Shown: in pieces, positions 35,354 to 44,618 of the stretch
Numbering within the stretch: position 1 is the stretch's first letter
Layout of the letters: the number at the start of each line of letters is the position of its first letter
Source of the DNA: Cladopsammia gracilis
Lineage: Eukaryota > Cnidaria > Anthozoa > Scleractinia > Dendrophylliidae
Reading direction: 5' to 3'
Assembly: GCA_022457155.1 (NCBI GenBank)
Contig: JAJGOT010000273.1
Coordinates: 630,001 to 694,000 of the forward strand
Length of the DNA stretch: 64,000 nucleotides
The notes under the pieces: model-generated
Database searches by the model: none
The model's input: the letters and a program-made list of their open reading frames with translations, nothing else
Told to the model about the DNA's origin: nothing
Program-made: the position numbers and the translations under genes

Positions 35354-35367
35354 ATAAGTTTTACTAC
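35354..35367 (+). repeat. Target-site duplication, left copy
   Basis: ATAAGTTTTACTAC occurs here and again at 36887-36900. These identical 14-bp copies bound the LINE insertion exactly: the coding LINE sequence starts right after the first and the A-rich tail ends right before the second. Confidence 0.9.
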
Positions 35368-36886
35368 CTCGGTCTTAAACATTCCTGCCGATTTCGTAAA
35401 AGAGGTCAACAGCAACATATTCTCTTTTGTCTGGAACTTTAAGCCTGATAAAATAAAAAGAAAGACGTTGATTGGCCCAGCCTGCAAAGGCGGCCTAAAC
35501 ATGGTAAACTTTGTGGATGTTGCAAAATCGCTTAAGATCACCTGCGTAAAACGCTACTGCGAATCCACCGGCAGTCATTGGTGCGCTCGTCTCGATTCCT
35601 TGTTAGCTAAAGTCGGAGGAGCTTTTCTATTGCAATGTAACTACGACCTGAAAATGCTGAACCTAAATAATCTTCCTTCTTTCTATAAAAATATCCTCGA
35701 GACGTGGCAAGAACTGAATCGCAAAAAGTCGCTCAATGTAAACGAATTTAAACAAGAAATTATATGGGACAACCGGTTTATAAAGACAAACGGTAAAACG
35801 ATGTACAACAAAGCGTGGGTCAATAAGGGCGTTTTAAAAATAAGTGATCTCTTGGACAATCACGACCAATTCCTTTCTTTTGAAAATTTTAAACGCAAAT
35901 TCAACGTTGGATGCACCTTCCTCGATTATGGTGGCGTCATAGCAGCAATCCCTAAAGCGTGGAAAAACGAAATCACGAGCAGTATTGCCAGGGATGTTAG
36001 TGAACCCTCCAACGCTGACCATGACACTGTCACCGCGAAACAAGCCCGCCTGATGCTAGCGGAAAAGTCCTTTTCTCCGCCAACAGTCGAAATCACTCTA
36101 AGTAATCTAGTGTCAAACGTAAAAGATGTCTATGAACTTCCATTTAAAGTCACCATTTAAAGTAAAATGAGGAGCTTCCAATATAAACTCATACACAACA
36201 TCATACCTACCAATCTATCACTCCATAGAATGAAAATAAAAGAGTCACCATTTTGCGACCACTGCCATGGCCAAAACGAAACACTCCTTCATAGGTTTTG
36301 TGACTGCCCCAAAGTTAAGTCTTTTTGGGAAGACGTTATAAAATGGTGGAATATAAGGCGCTCGGACAACTTAAAGCCTAACTCTTGCGAAATCCTTTAT
36401 GGATACAAACCTGAAAATACCAAGTTTCACGCATTTAATCACTATATTCTTATAGCTAAATATCATCCATATCTCGCAAGAAACCAATCGGAGACCCCTA
36501 GCATGAAGGTCTTTCTTGCCTTATTGGAAAGTAAAATCAAATGCGAAAGACAAATTGCTATTAAAAACTCAAACAACAAAAAGTATGAAGCGAAGTGGAC
36601 CACTCTCTGCATAAGCAATGCGTTAGCTTTTACACCACTTTCAGAGTAAAAAAGCTAGGCTTAGGCGTAATTAGTAAACTTATTTAATCATTATTTAGAC
36701 TCCGTAATTTGACCCTTGAGCTAGTTTATTATATCAATAAGCCTTTTTAGTGTGTAATTAAGCTCTTTTGTAAAGTTAAGTATAGTACTTAATTACCTTA
36801 GTTTAACTGTTATACTATTGTTTTGTATAATATTGTAAAATGTATGTGTAGGTCACGTGGTGTCAAAATAAAAAAAAATTAAAAAA
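35368..36886 (+). mobile_element. 5'-truncated LINE inserted in the Polinton
   Basis: A 1.5-kb retrotransposon 3' end. Its single frame encodes the C-terminal part of an ORF2 protein, from just after the reverse transcriptase palm: KGGLNMVNF, several Trp/Lys-rich segments, and a zinc knuckle with C-x2-C then H-x(3)-C (FCDHCHGQNETLLHRFCDCP). The frame is interrupted once by TAA at 36158-36160 and resumes in phase to 36649. About 230 bp of 3' UTR follow and end in an A-rich tail (36866-36886). Perfect 14-bp target-site duplications flank it. The gene structure fits an L1/Tx1-like or related LINE; the exact clade is not certain. Confidence 0.9.
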
Positions 36887-36900
36887 ATAAGTTTTACTAC
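36887..36900 (+). repeat. Target-site duplication, right copy
   Basis: Right copy of ATAAGTTTTACTAC, identical to 35354-35367. Confidence 0.9.
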
Positions 36901-36910
36901 AAGTGAAATT

Positions 36911-37114
36911 ATGTTATCGAAGGAGGAATTTTGCGATCTACCGGGGTCGAAACTTTGCAAGTTAAAACAACTCCATTCTGAAGTATTCACACAAGTTAAT
37001 TGGGGAAGATTATTGGTATTTTTAAATTTTGCCGAACAATTAGGATTGACCGCGGAGGACTGGGAACGATTATTCCATTTTCTCGTTCCCACTCTCACCC
37101 AGATAGGAGAATAG
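36911..37114 (+). CDS. Polinton BCL-2-like protein, BH1 motif, split by LINE
   Basis: A 67-codon frame from ATG 36911 contains VNWGRLLVFLNFAEQL. This fits the BH1 signature of the BCL-2 family (N-W-G-R followed by an amphipathic helix with Phe). A helix with Trp follows (EDWERLFHFL). The frame ends without an obvious BH2 motif or membrane anchor, so the protein is short for the family. To the left of the LINE, an ATG at 35291 opens a frame in the same phase relative to the duplicated target site, so the insertion probably fell inside the coding region. BCL-2 homologues in animal DNA viruses block host-cell apoptosis; that role here is inference. Alternative: an unrelated helical protein with a chance NWGR. 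Confidence 0.55.
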   Translation: MLSKEEFCDLPGSKLCKLKQLHSEVFTQVNWGRLLVFLNFAEQLGLTAEDWERLFHFLVPTLTQIGE

Positions 37115-37180
37115 ACATATAAGTGAGCACTGTGGAAAGAATAGTCATTTGAGTTACAATCGTCAGAGAAGTCACTAGTG

Positions 37181-37399
37181 ATGGGTTGCTGTCCACCTTC
37201 ACCCTCCCTTGCACTAGAGAGAATTTTTAATCGCATTCGTTGCATATTTGCTTGTTGTGGTGGCAAAGTCATTGTACAAAACTCTGAGTTCTGCGATGGA
37301 GAAAACTCTCACCAGCATTTACCTCGATCCGAGTCATCCCGCAAGTTTTGGTGGTTTGGATGCTGTTTACAGGGCGGTCAAAGGGGAAGGAAAGAGTAA
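37181..37399 (+). CDS. Small ORF starting MGCC, overlaps integrase
   Basis: A 72-codon frame from ATG 37181 starts MGCCPPSPSLALERIFNRIR and has a further Cys-Cys pair near residue 25. It overlaps the start of the integrase in another phase. An N-terminal Gly-Cys-Cys can be a lipid-modified membrane anchor. Only the first 40 or so residues precede the overlap, so this may be a chance frame. Confidence 0.2.
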   Translation: MGCCPPSPSLALERIFNRIRCIFACCGGKVIVQNSEFCDGENSHQHLPRSESSRKFWWFGCCLQGGQRGRKE

Positions 37400-37985
37400 G
37401 ATTTCTCGTAAACAAGTTCAAGATTGGTTGAGTCAGCAAGACGTTTATACGCTTCATAAGCCCACGCGTAGACATTACAAGAGAAGTAGAGTCATTGTTC
37501 CCGGCATAAATGCTCAATTCCAAGCTGATTTGGTGGATGTTCAAAGTCTAAGTCGATATAACAAGGGTTACAAATACCTCCTCACTTGTCTAGATGTCTT
37601 TAGCAAGTATGCTTGGGTCCTTCCGTTGAAGACAAAACAGGGTCAAGAGCTAGTCAAGGCCTTTCGAACGATTCTATCTTCTGGTCGCAAACCGCTTAAA
37701 CTTCAAACGGATCAAGGCACGGAGTTTCTTAATCGTGTGTTTCAGAAGTTTCTTCGTGACAACAACATTGATTTTTTCACAACTAACTCGCGATTAAAGG
37801 CGTCAGTGGTTGAGAGATTCAACCGTTCTTTTAAGGGAAAAATGTACAAATTTTTTTACTGATAAAAACACACTTACGTATACAGATGTGCTACCACAGT
37901 TAGTATCATCTTACAATCATACCTACCATCACAGTATTAAAATGAAACCAAGCCAGGTTACCAAGGCCAACGAAACCAAAGTATG
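37296..37985 (+). pseudogene. Polinton retroviral-type integrase, frameshifted and truncated
   Basis: From ATG 37296 the protein has an N-terminal helical region, then a core with the DDE residues visible in QADLVDVQSL, LQTDQGTEFL and ASVVERFNRSFKGKM. These are the catalytic acids of an rve-type integrase of the F54H12.3/Polinton type, which inserts the linear viral genome into host DNA. The frame breaks in the T7 run at about 37851-37857; the correct continuation is in the next phase (37857-37985, YNHTYHHSIKMKPSQVTKA). After NETKVWE the expected C-terminal domain is missing and sequence typical of the polymerase N-terminus follows within about 60 bp, which implies a deletion. Confidence 0.85.
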
Positions 37986-40900
37986 GGAAATGTCGAATGT
38001 CACCTGGTTCGTGACGAAAATCCGCGATCATCCCATCGGTCGATGAAAATATCTTCCCGGGCATATCGTCAACAATCGTGGTATTGACGCCTTGGAAAGA
38101 AATGCAAAAACCGGGAAACCCTACGAAGATAACTTGTGCTTCTTTCGCTGCCTAGCCCTCCATAACGGCTGCCACACAAAGAACTTGGAGAGAGACACGA
38201 AGCACTATTACCAACAGTACAGGGACGCTGGTCTATCCAAGAAGAAGTGTCATGGGGTCAAGCTAAGTCAGCTAGACGAGTTGGAGAAGCTTTTTGAAGT
38301 GAATATACAAGTGTACAATCTCGCACCTACACAGAAACATGGCGAAGATGATGAGGAAGAAACTAGACCTGAAATCACTGTTACACTCATTCACCGCTCT
38401 CACCGCCACTATGACAGCACTCTGTACTTGAACTTGTACGAAAATCACTTTTCGTACATCAAAGACCTCGCCCGATACTCTAAATCGTTCTGTTGTTCAA
38501 GATGTGGCAAGTATTGGAAGTGAGCGCATAACTTAAGACAACACGAGAAGACTTGTGACGGGAAAGTTCACTTTAAGTATCCTGGCGGAGCTTACCATGT
38601 ACCCCAAAACCATCTTTGAAGATTTAGAAGACGAAGGCATTATCGTCCGTGACAAAGCACGGTACTTTCCTTACAGAGCCACCTATGACTTTGAGTGCTA
38701 CTTCGATAAAAAAAAAGCGCAGGAATTAAAGAACACCGAGAAATTGACCTGGCAAACGTCGCATGTACCACTGAGTGCGTGTCTTCAGTAACGTGCCTGA
38801 GTATCAAGCGCCCAATTGTTTTGTGTCTAACGGCGACCCGAGCCAGATGCTTGAAGATTTTGTACAGTACCTGACCGAGATCAGCACAAAAAGTTCTTCT
38901 CTACTCCGCGAACAGTACGTACCCGTGTTTGAAGCACTCAAGACAGCAAGAGGTCCCGAAACGCGAGAAACGGACGAAGATCAGTTAGCACAAATGCTCG
39001 TAGATTTGCAAGAAGGAAATGAAGAGTCTGGTAGTGTTGAGAACGAAAGCGAACAAGAAACAGAAACCGGAGAAGAGAGCGAAGATGAAAGCAGAGGGAT
39101 CGATTTAATAGCGAGTGATGATGAAGGCGACGAGGAAGAGATTAAATCGGAGAACGAAGAAGATCGCTCCTTCTTAGATGAAGAAGTGAGTGAAGACGAT
39201 CCATCCTTTTATAGAAGATTTAACGTAAGTTGGACCAGGGCAGAAGACTAGAACAGAGGCAGCGGCGCGAAGAGTTGGCAGAACTCGAAGATTTACTGTT
39301 TGGAGAGGAACAAACCAGCGATAACAAAGTGTTGAACAAGCTCGAAGAAAAACTAAATGCATACATTCAAGAACTGCCTGTCCTTGGCTTCAATTCTGGC
39401 AAGTATGATCTCAATGCTGTGAAAGAATTTCTGTTCCTGTACCTTATTGAGACTCAACCAGTCAAGTTCACTGTCAAGAGAAACAGCAACCATATGTGTC
39501 TCAAGACCGATTTTCTTAAGTTCCTCAACATTACCAACTATTTAGCCCCTGGTTTCAGTTATGACCAGTTCTTAAAGGCTTACGAATGTCCTCAAACGAA
39601 AGGTTTCTTCCCGTACGAGTGGATCGACAGCCTGGAAAAGCTAGAAGAAACATCATTACCTCCTCACGAAGCTTTTTATTCAAGTCTGAAGAACGCCAAC
39701 ATAACAGACGAAGAGTATGCCTACTGTCAACAAGTCTGGCAAGAAAACGAGATGACCAGCTTTAAAGATTTTCTAGTTTGGTACAATAATTTGGATGTGG
39801 TACCTTTCCTCGAGGCAGTAGAGAAAATGAGTCAGTTCTGGCAAGAGAGAAAGATCGACATGTTTAAGGATGGAATCTCCATTCCCGGTACTCACCTTAA
39901 AATATCTCTTCTCTTACCTATCGCCGCAAACGTATTTCAGTCTCTTCGACCAAGCAAACAGCGACATGTATCACCTTATCCGGGACAACAACACAGGTGG
40001 GCCGAGTATAATTTTCCATCGCTACCACGAAGCTGGCAAAACGAAAATCAGGGAAGCAGAGAAAGGCCAGGCTGCTAAGCTGTGCCAGAAGATCGTGGGG
40101 TACGATGCAAATGCTTTATACCTCTGGGCCTTGATGCAGAACATGCCCACCGGAAGCTACACAAGAAGGCTGGCAGAAAATGAGTTTAAACCAAAAGGTT
40201 CTATGAAGATGGCGATCGAGTGGCTGGAATGGGTTGCACACAAGGAAAGAATTCACATCCGCCATCAACTCAACAACACAAGAAGCATATCGGCGATCGC
40301 AGACTCCCCGTGGATGGATTCAACGCCCAGACACAAACCGTCTACCAATTTCATGGCTGCTATTGGCACGTGCATAACTGTTCGCTCAACCGTGGTAAAG
40401 ATTTCAACGAAAAGCACAAGATGCCCATGTGTGAACTACTCGAAGAAACAAGAGCTAACACCGAGTATATCCGCAGCAAAGGATACAACGTGGTAGAGAT
40501 GTGGGAGTGTGAATGGCGAGAGATGAAGAAAACAAATCGTGAACTGCAGCGATTCATTGCCACCAAAGTCAGATGAACCATAGATACCGTCAAGATTATG
40601 AGCCCCGAGTGAATTTTGAGCGAGGTGCGAAATGAGCGTTTGTTCTGCTGTGTGGAAGTAGATATTCGCGTGCCGGATCACCTCAAGGACAAGTTCAGCG
40701 AGATGTGCCCCATCTTTAAAAACACCAACATCAGCCGTGACGATATTGGGGAGTTCATGAAAACTTATGCTGAGAAAAACAACATCGTGCCACAACCCCG
40801 ACGCAGCCTGATCGGGAGCATGAAAAGCGAGAAAATTCTGCTTGCCACGCCCCTCCTCAAATGGTACCTTGAGCATGGTCTGGAGGTCACAAAAGTGTAC

Positions 40901-41854
40901 CAGGTAATTGAATATACTCCTGAACCCTGCTTCAAACTGTTTGGTGACGCAGTATCTGACGCGAGACGAGCAGGTGATGCAGACCCTAACAAAGCCATCA
41001 TCACGGATACAATGAAACTGGTAAGTTATTGTTTTGTTATGGGAAATAAGGGATGGGAACAATATACATATTTCACGGATAGACAACTGATTTCATTCTT
41101 TATTATTATTTCTAGTGTGGAAATAGCGCTTACGGAAAATGTATCACCAACCAAATGAAGCATATGAACGTGGAATTTTTCAGTGACGCGGAAGCTAGTC
41201 GAAAAGTGAACACCCCTCTCTTCAGGGAATTGCACAATATTACTGAAGATACGTATGAGGTTCAGTCCTGCAAGAAAACCATTAATTTAAATTTACCCAT
41301 TCAAGTCGGTTTTTTCGTGTATCAATATGCAAAACTTCGCATGTTAGAATTTTATTATGATTTTTTAGACAAGTATTTGGATCGCTCAGATTTTCAAATG
41401 TGCGAGATGGATACGGATAGTGCGTATATCGCGATTTCTGGGGAAAACGTTGAAAGTCTTGTCAAACCAGAGTTAAGAGAAGAATTCGTACTAGATAAGT
41501 GTAACTGGTTTCCGCGTACCGACACCCCCGAACACAAGGCGTATGACAACCGAACCCCCGGGTTGTTTAAAGTGGAATGGGAGAATCATTGGGTTGTGTT
41601 CAAAGACTTATTGTTTTGGGGCGAAAGATAAGTTTTCCTGTAAAGGTGTCAATAAGAAAACAAACGAAATTAACAAAGACAAGTATCTCAATGTTCTGTT
41701 GACCAAACAGAATAGTGCTGGTGTTAACCGTGGTTTCCGAGTAGTCAACAACACGATGTACACCTATACTCAAGTTAGTGATGCCTTCTCGTATTTTTAT
41801 CCCAAACGTAAAGTTTTGGCTGACGGAGTCAGTACCCTACCCCTCGATATTTAA
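37986..41854 (+). pseudogene. Protein-primed family B DNA polymerase, multiply broken
   Basis: Replicates the linear Polinton genome by protein priming. Visible order: N-terminal NLCFFRCLALH domain (38115-38160); Cys/His knuckle CCSRCGKYWK near 38500; exonuclease motif I DFECYF near 38690; acidic insert 38990-39200; motif II GFNSGKYDLN near 39390; motif III WYNNLD near 39780; palm motif A DANALYLWAL near 40105; motif B GNSAYGK at about 41118; motif C MDTDSAYIAI near 41410; C-terminus near 41840. Breaks: in-frame TGA at 38044, 38521, 40574 and 40610; phase changes near 38600, 38790, 39225, 39930, 40290 and 41630. The phase change at 41021-41115 is an intron, not a mutation. The start is lost in the deletion shared with the integrase. 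Confidence 0.9.
41021..41115 (+). other. Spliceosomal intron in the polymerase gene
   Basis: 95 bp starting GTAAGT and ending TTATTATTTCTAG after a T-rich tract. It sits exactly between codons (phase 0), immediately upstream of the Cys-Gly-Asn-Ser-Ala-Tyr-Gly block of palm motif B. Its length is not a multiple of three, and the coding phase before and after differs by exactly the amount its removal corrects. Polinton polymerases are normally described as single-exon. Confidence 0.75.
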
Positions 41855-42128
41855 TTTGTACACAGTTTCTCTCACTTGTAAATAATTTTTGCTTTTTGTA
41901 AATAGTTGTAAATATATAGATTCTAGTTGTAAATAGTATTTTTCATATAGTTGGCAGAATTTTAATCATGGCTTGATTTGTCTAACCGCACGCTCGCGCG
42001 ACCTCCACGCGCAATCCCGGGAGAAAAAAAACACACCTCAAAGTGTCCCTTTGTCCCCACAAAAGTGTATAAAACTAAGTTTTTCAAACAGTTTTATCCA
42101 GTTGAAAGCAAACTTTCATACTGTCAAC
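41855..42128 (+). promoter_or_regulatory. Promoter region with TATA box for the late-type gene cluster
   Basis: AT-rich spacer after the polymerase, with several TTGTAAATA repeats (41875-41940). A clear TATAAAA is at 42068-42074, 55-61 bp before the ATG of the zinc-binding protein. It may drive the run of small + strand genes that follows. Confidence 0.5.
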
Positions 42129-42329
42129 ATGAAAAAATGTAGATGTAAGCATTGCCCGATCCCCGGTTGTGGTTCTAAATTTTTAGTGAAATTACCAAAT
42201 CATTCAGCTGAAGTACACAACTTAACTGAACTGGAACGGAAATATTGGCTTCAATTTGCTAAATTACAGAATACAAACATGGTTCGCATGTATGAGAAAG
42301 AGGCTGGTCCTAAAACAATTTTTCTATAA
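42129..42329 (+). CDS. Polinton small Cys/His protein, 66 residues
   Basis: The ATG at 42129 follows the TATA box. The peptide has CRCKHCPIPGCGSKF near its start and then NHSAEVHNL, giving C-x-C-x2-C-x4-C and a distal His pair, as in a C2H2-like or treble-clef zinc finger. A charged helix follows (ELERKYWLQFAKLQ). Short zinc-finger proteins are common between polymerase and ATPase in Polintons. The frame is intact. Possibly a DNA-binding or transcription factor, by inference only. The upstream in-frame extension to 41973 is probably not translated because it precedes the TATA box. Confidence 0.6.
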   Translation: MKKCRCKHCPIPGCGSKFLVKLPNHSAEVHNLTELERKYWLQFAKLQNTNMVRMYEKEAGPKTIFL

Positions 42330-42366
42330 ATCAAAGTGTTCAAACTTAAAACAGTCAGTTGTGATT

Positions 42367-43015
42367 ATGGACCCGAGGTGGAAACATCCGTTCCCGGCGG
42401 CCGGCGCTTCTAGCCGGACCAACGTGTTGCGGTAAAAGTCAATTTGTTAAACGTTTACTTGAATCTGGAGAAGAAATGATTGATGGCGCACCTGAAAATA
42501 TTATATGGTGTTATGGAATGTATCAACCAGCCTACGATGAAATGCTTAAAACTATTCCAAACATTACGTTTGTCGAAGGAGTGCCTGGCGATTTAGAATC
42601 CATGATAGATCCGTCACTTCGAAACCTTGTCGTTATTGATGATTTGATGCAAGAACTTAGTAATGATCAACGAATTACAAATCTATTCACCAAAGGATGT
42701 CACCATTGCAATCTCAGAGTTGTTTTTATTCTCCAAAACATTTTTCACCGCGGAAAAGAATTGAGAGATATGAGTTTGAATTGTCATTACCTAGTGGTGT
42801 TCAAAGGCCCGGGTGATAGTAGTCACATCAATCATTTAGCAAAACAGATGTTTCCCAGTCATACAAAATATATGCAAGAAGCTTTTGAGGATGCGACCAA
42901 AAGGCCTTATGGGTACCTGTTATGCGACCTAAAACCGGAAACCCCTACCAACTTCCGGTTGCGAACAAATATTTTCCCTGGGGAGACTCAGTACGCTTAC
43001 GTCAGAAAACTATAA
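42367..43015 (+). pseudogene. Polinton FtsK/HerA-type packaging ATPase, N-terminal frameshift
   Basis: Walker A GPTCCGKS near 42425 and Walker B LVVIDDLM near 42625 define the P-loop ATPase that pumps the genome into capsids. Further landmarks are the conserved LQN-F motif (VFILQNIFHRG) and the C-terminal beta region to 43015, for a total of about 215 residues, the usual size for the family. The likely ATG at 42367 opens a frame that stops at a TAA after 22 codons, while the Walker A frame is one phase away, so a one-base indel lies in the GC-rich run near 42400. The first in-phase ATG after Walker A (42476) would give a protein without the nucleotide-binding loop. Downstream of the indel the frame is intact. 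Confidence 0.85.
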
Positions 43016-43029
43016 AACGCGTGAACCAC

Positions 43030-43341
43030 ATGAAATTTCTTCAGCTGAGCATGGCCCAGCGACTGAGAAAGAACCACGATTTTCTGAAGCTCCTTGCCAA
43101 GTGTACTCCAGCTCAACGTAAAGCCATTCTGAAAGTAGCCGACGACGCTTTAGTAAGAACCATTTGTGAGTGTGTTCTCAATGTACTTAAAGGAACAGTG
43201 CCTGTCAGTAAGCCAGCCAAGAAAAAGCTTTTACCTCACAAGAAATCTTTGATCGCTTTAGCCGAAAAAAGTACACGGGGGAAATTTCTAAGTGTTTTGT
43301 TACCTCCTGTGCTTCGTGTATTAATTTCGATTCTTACCTAA
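43030..43341 (+). CDS. Polinton basic protein, 103 residues
   Basis: The ATG at 43030, 14 bp after the ATPase stop, is chosen because the upstream extension overlaps the ATPase. The protein is strongly basic (KNHDFLKLLAKCTPAQRKAI; several KKK/RKK runs) and ends with a short hydrophobic helix (LLPPVLRVLISIL). The combination of basic body and hydrophobic tail resembles small virion core or membrane-active peptides of adenovirus-like viruses and is conserved next to the ATPase in related elements as far as remembered. Function unproven. The frame is intact. Confidence 0.6.
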   Translation: MKFLQLSMAQRLRKNHDFLKLLAKCTPAQRKAILKVADDALVRTICECVLNVLKGTVPVSKPAKKKLLPHKKSLIALAEKSTRGKFLSVLLPPVLRVLISILT

Positions 43342-43458
43342 AATGAATCACAAAGCGTATGGTTCTCGTGCCTGAAAATACACTAGAGTGCTTACAGCAA
43401 CGCCAACAGATATTAACTCCACCAGTGACACAAACTCTAAAAATACTTAGACAGTGAA

Positions 43459-44019
43459 ATGGGTCAGATTTTACCCAGTAAAGAGCTCCACAATGACGAA
43501 AAAGCTAGGCTTTACAACCAAGTGTTACAGCGGTACTTGACTTATTACGATCAGAGAAAAGGTCAACCACTTCAAGTGAAATTAACAGCCCCCAAAACTA
43601 TAGAAACTCCTAAACCAGAAGAGAATGAACAACCTACGGAAGAAACAGCCACCGAGGTGGAAACTATACCCACAGCGGTAGAAGAAGTCATGAAAAATGT
43701 ACCCAAGATGTACAAAGCTGGGGCTAGACAACTCCTGGATAAAATAAAAGAAAACCGAGATGTGTTGCAGTGGAATGAAAACGGAGAATTGCTGTATGAA
43801 AACAAACCTATACCCGGGTCTCACGTGGTGGATTTAGTCAATGATATAGTACGTCACAGAAAAGGGTTTGAGCCTGTTGGATGGTCAGTGTTTGTGAGAG
43901 GTCTGGCGCGAATGAACGTACCCGAAAACCTAGTGCGCAATCCCCAGAGGCAGAGCACCATCCGGGAGCGAAGGGTCGCAAGTCCACGCCTCCAAGCTGT
44001 CCGTTGGTTGCAATTATAA
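43459..44019 (+). CDS. Polinton 186-residue protein, probable virion-associated
   Basis: ATG 43459 to TAA 44019, intact. The start (MGQILPSKELHNDEKARLYN) is helical and could be myristoylated at Gly2. A Glu/Thr/Pro-rich linker follows (residues 50-80). A conserved-looking C-terminal half then has a GARQLLDKIKENRDVLQWN block, a VVDLVNDIVRHRKGFEP helix and a basic end. No enzyme motif. Its place between the basic core protein and the convergent capsid gene suggests a structural or assembly role. Not recognised beyond the Polinton context. Confidence 0.55.
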   Translation: MGQILPSKELHNDEKARLYNQVLQRYLTYYDQRKGQPLQVKLTAPKTIETPKPEENEQPTEETATEVETIPTAVEEVMKNVPKMYKAGARQLLDKIKENRDVLQWNENGELLYENKPIPGSHVVDLVNDIVRHRKGFEPVGWSVFVRGLARMNVPENLVRNPQRQSTIRERRVASPRLQAVRWLQL

Positions 44020-44618
44020 ACCATGACAAGAAACATTTTTTCATTGTAATCACTTCTTTATTTTTGATCACTCAAAATACATTGAAAGGAAATTACATGG
44101 TGTCTTTACTGAACTTTGTGCTGTGCTTTTGATCCTTGTTTGTTTACATAGGTATGATATCGTTTTAGACTTAAAGGGAAATGTTTTTCGATAAAGCGTT
44201 TTACAAGAAAATCATTTCGACGTTTATTGTTAGAAAATCTATGTACAATGGTGTTCATACTAACATGGCAACAGCGAAAAAAGGCATAGTATTAGCTAAA
44301 ATGTCCACACACTTTTGAGTTTATGCTTTGTAATGTCACAGAGTTAAACATCCACTGGCTAGAATTATTTTTCAAGAAATTAGTAAATTGCTTGGCGGTA
44401 ATCCGTAAGAGTCGAAAAATTCTCCCTCGCGGTCTTTGGTGAACTAAAACGCAACCCAATGCGATCCGGGCTTGTCACTCGTATCCACATTGGCAATGAA
44501 CAGGGCTGGGTAGGATGAAACACTGTTTGGCAGTTTATCTGAAGGATACACTCCTTGAAACACGCCTCAAGTATATTTATCCTTTTTCAAAATAAGCGTC
44601 AGTTGAACGGTATCCATT
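44020..44618. other. Convergent intergenic region of the Polinton
   Basis: No gene recognised. Serves as the 3' region for both the + strand cluster and the - strand capsid gene. AT-rich words suitable for polyadenylation occur on both strands, but no exact paired signals could be fixed. Confidence 0.4.

Noticed and set aside
38041..40612. Alternative genetic code with TGA as a sense codon
   Set aside because: The same gene also has several frameshifts, and neighbouring intact genes end normally, so mutation decay explains the TGAs.
41021..41158. Reading the polymerase frame straight through the intron
   Set aside because: It gives a Ser/Ile/Phe-rich stretch unrelated to the family and then stops, whereas the GT-AG excision restores motif B.
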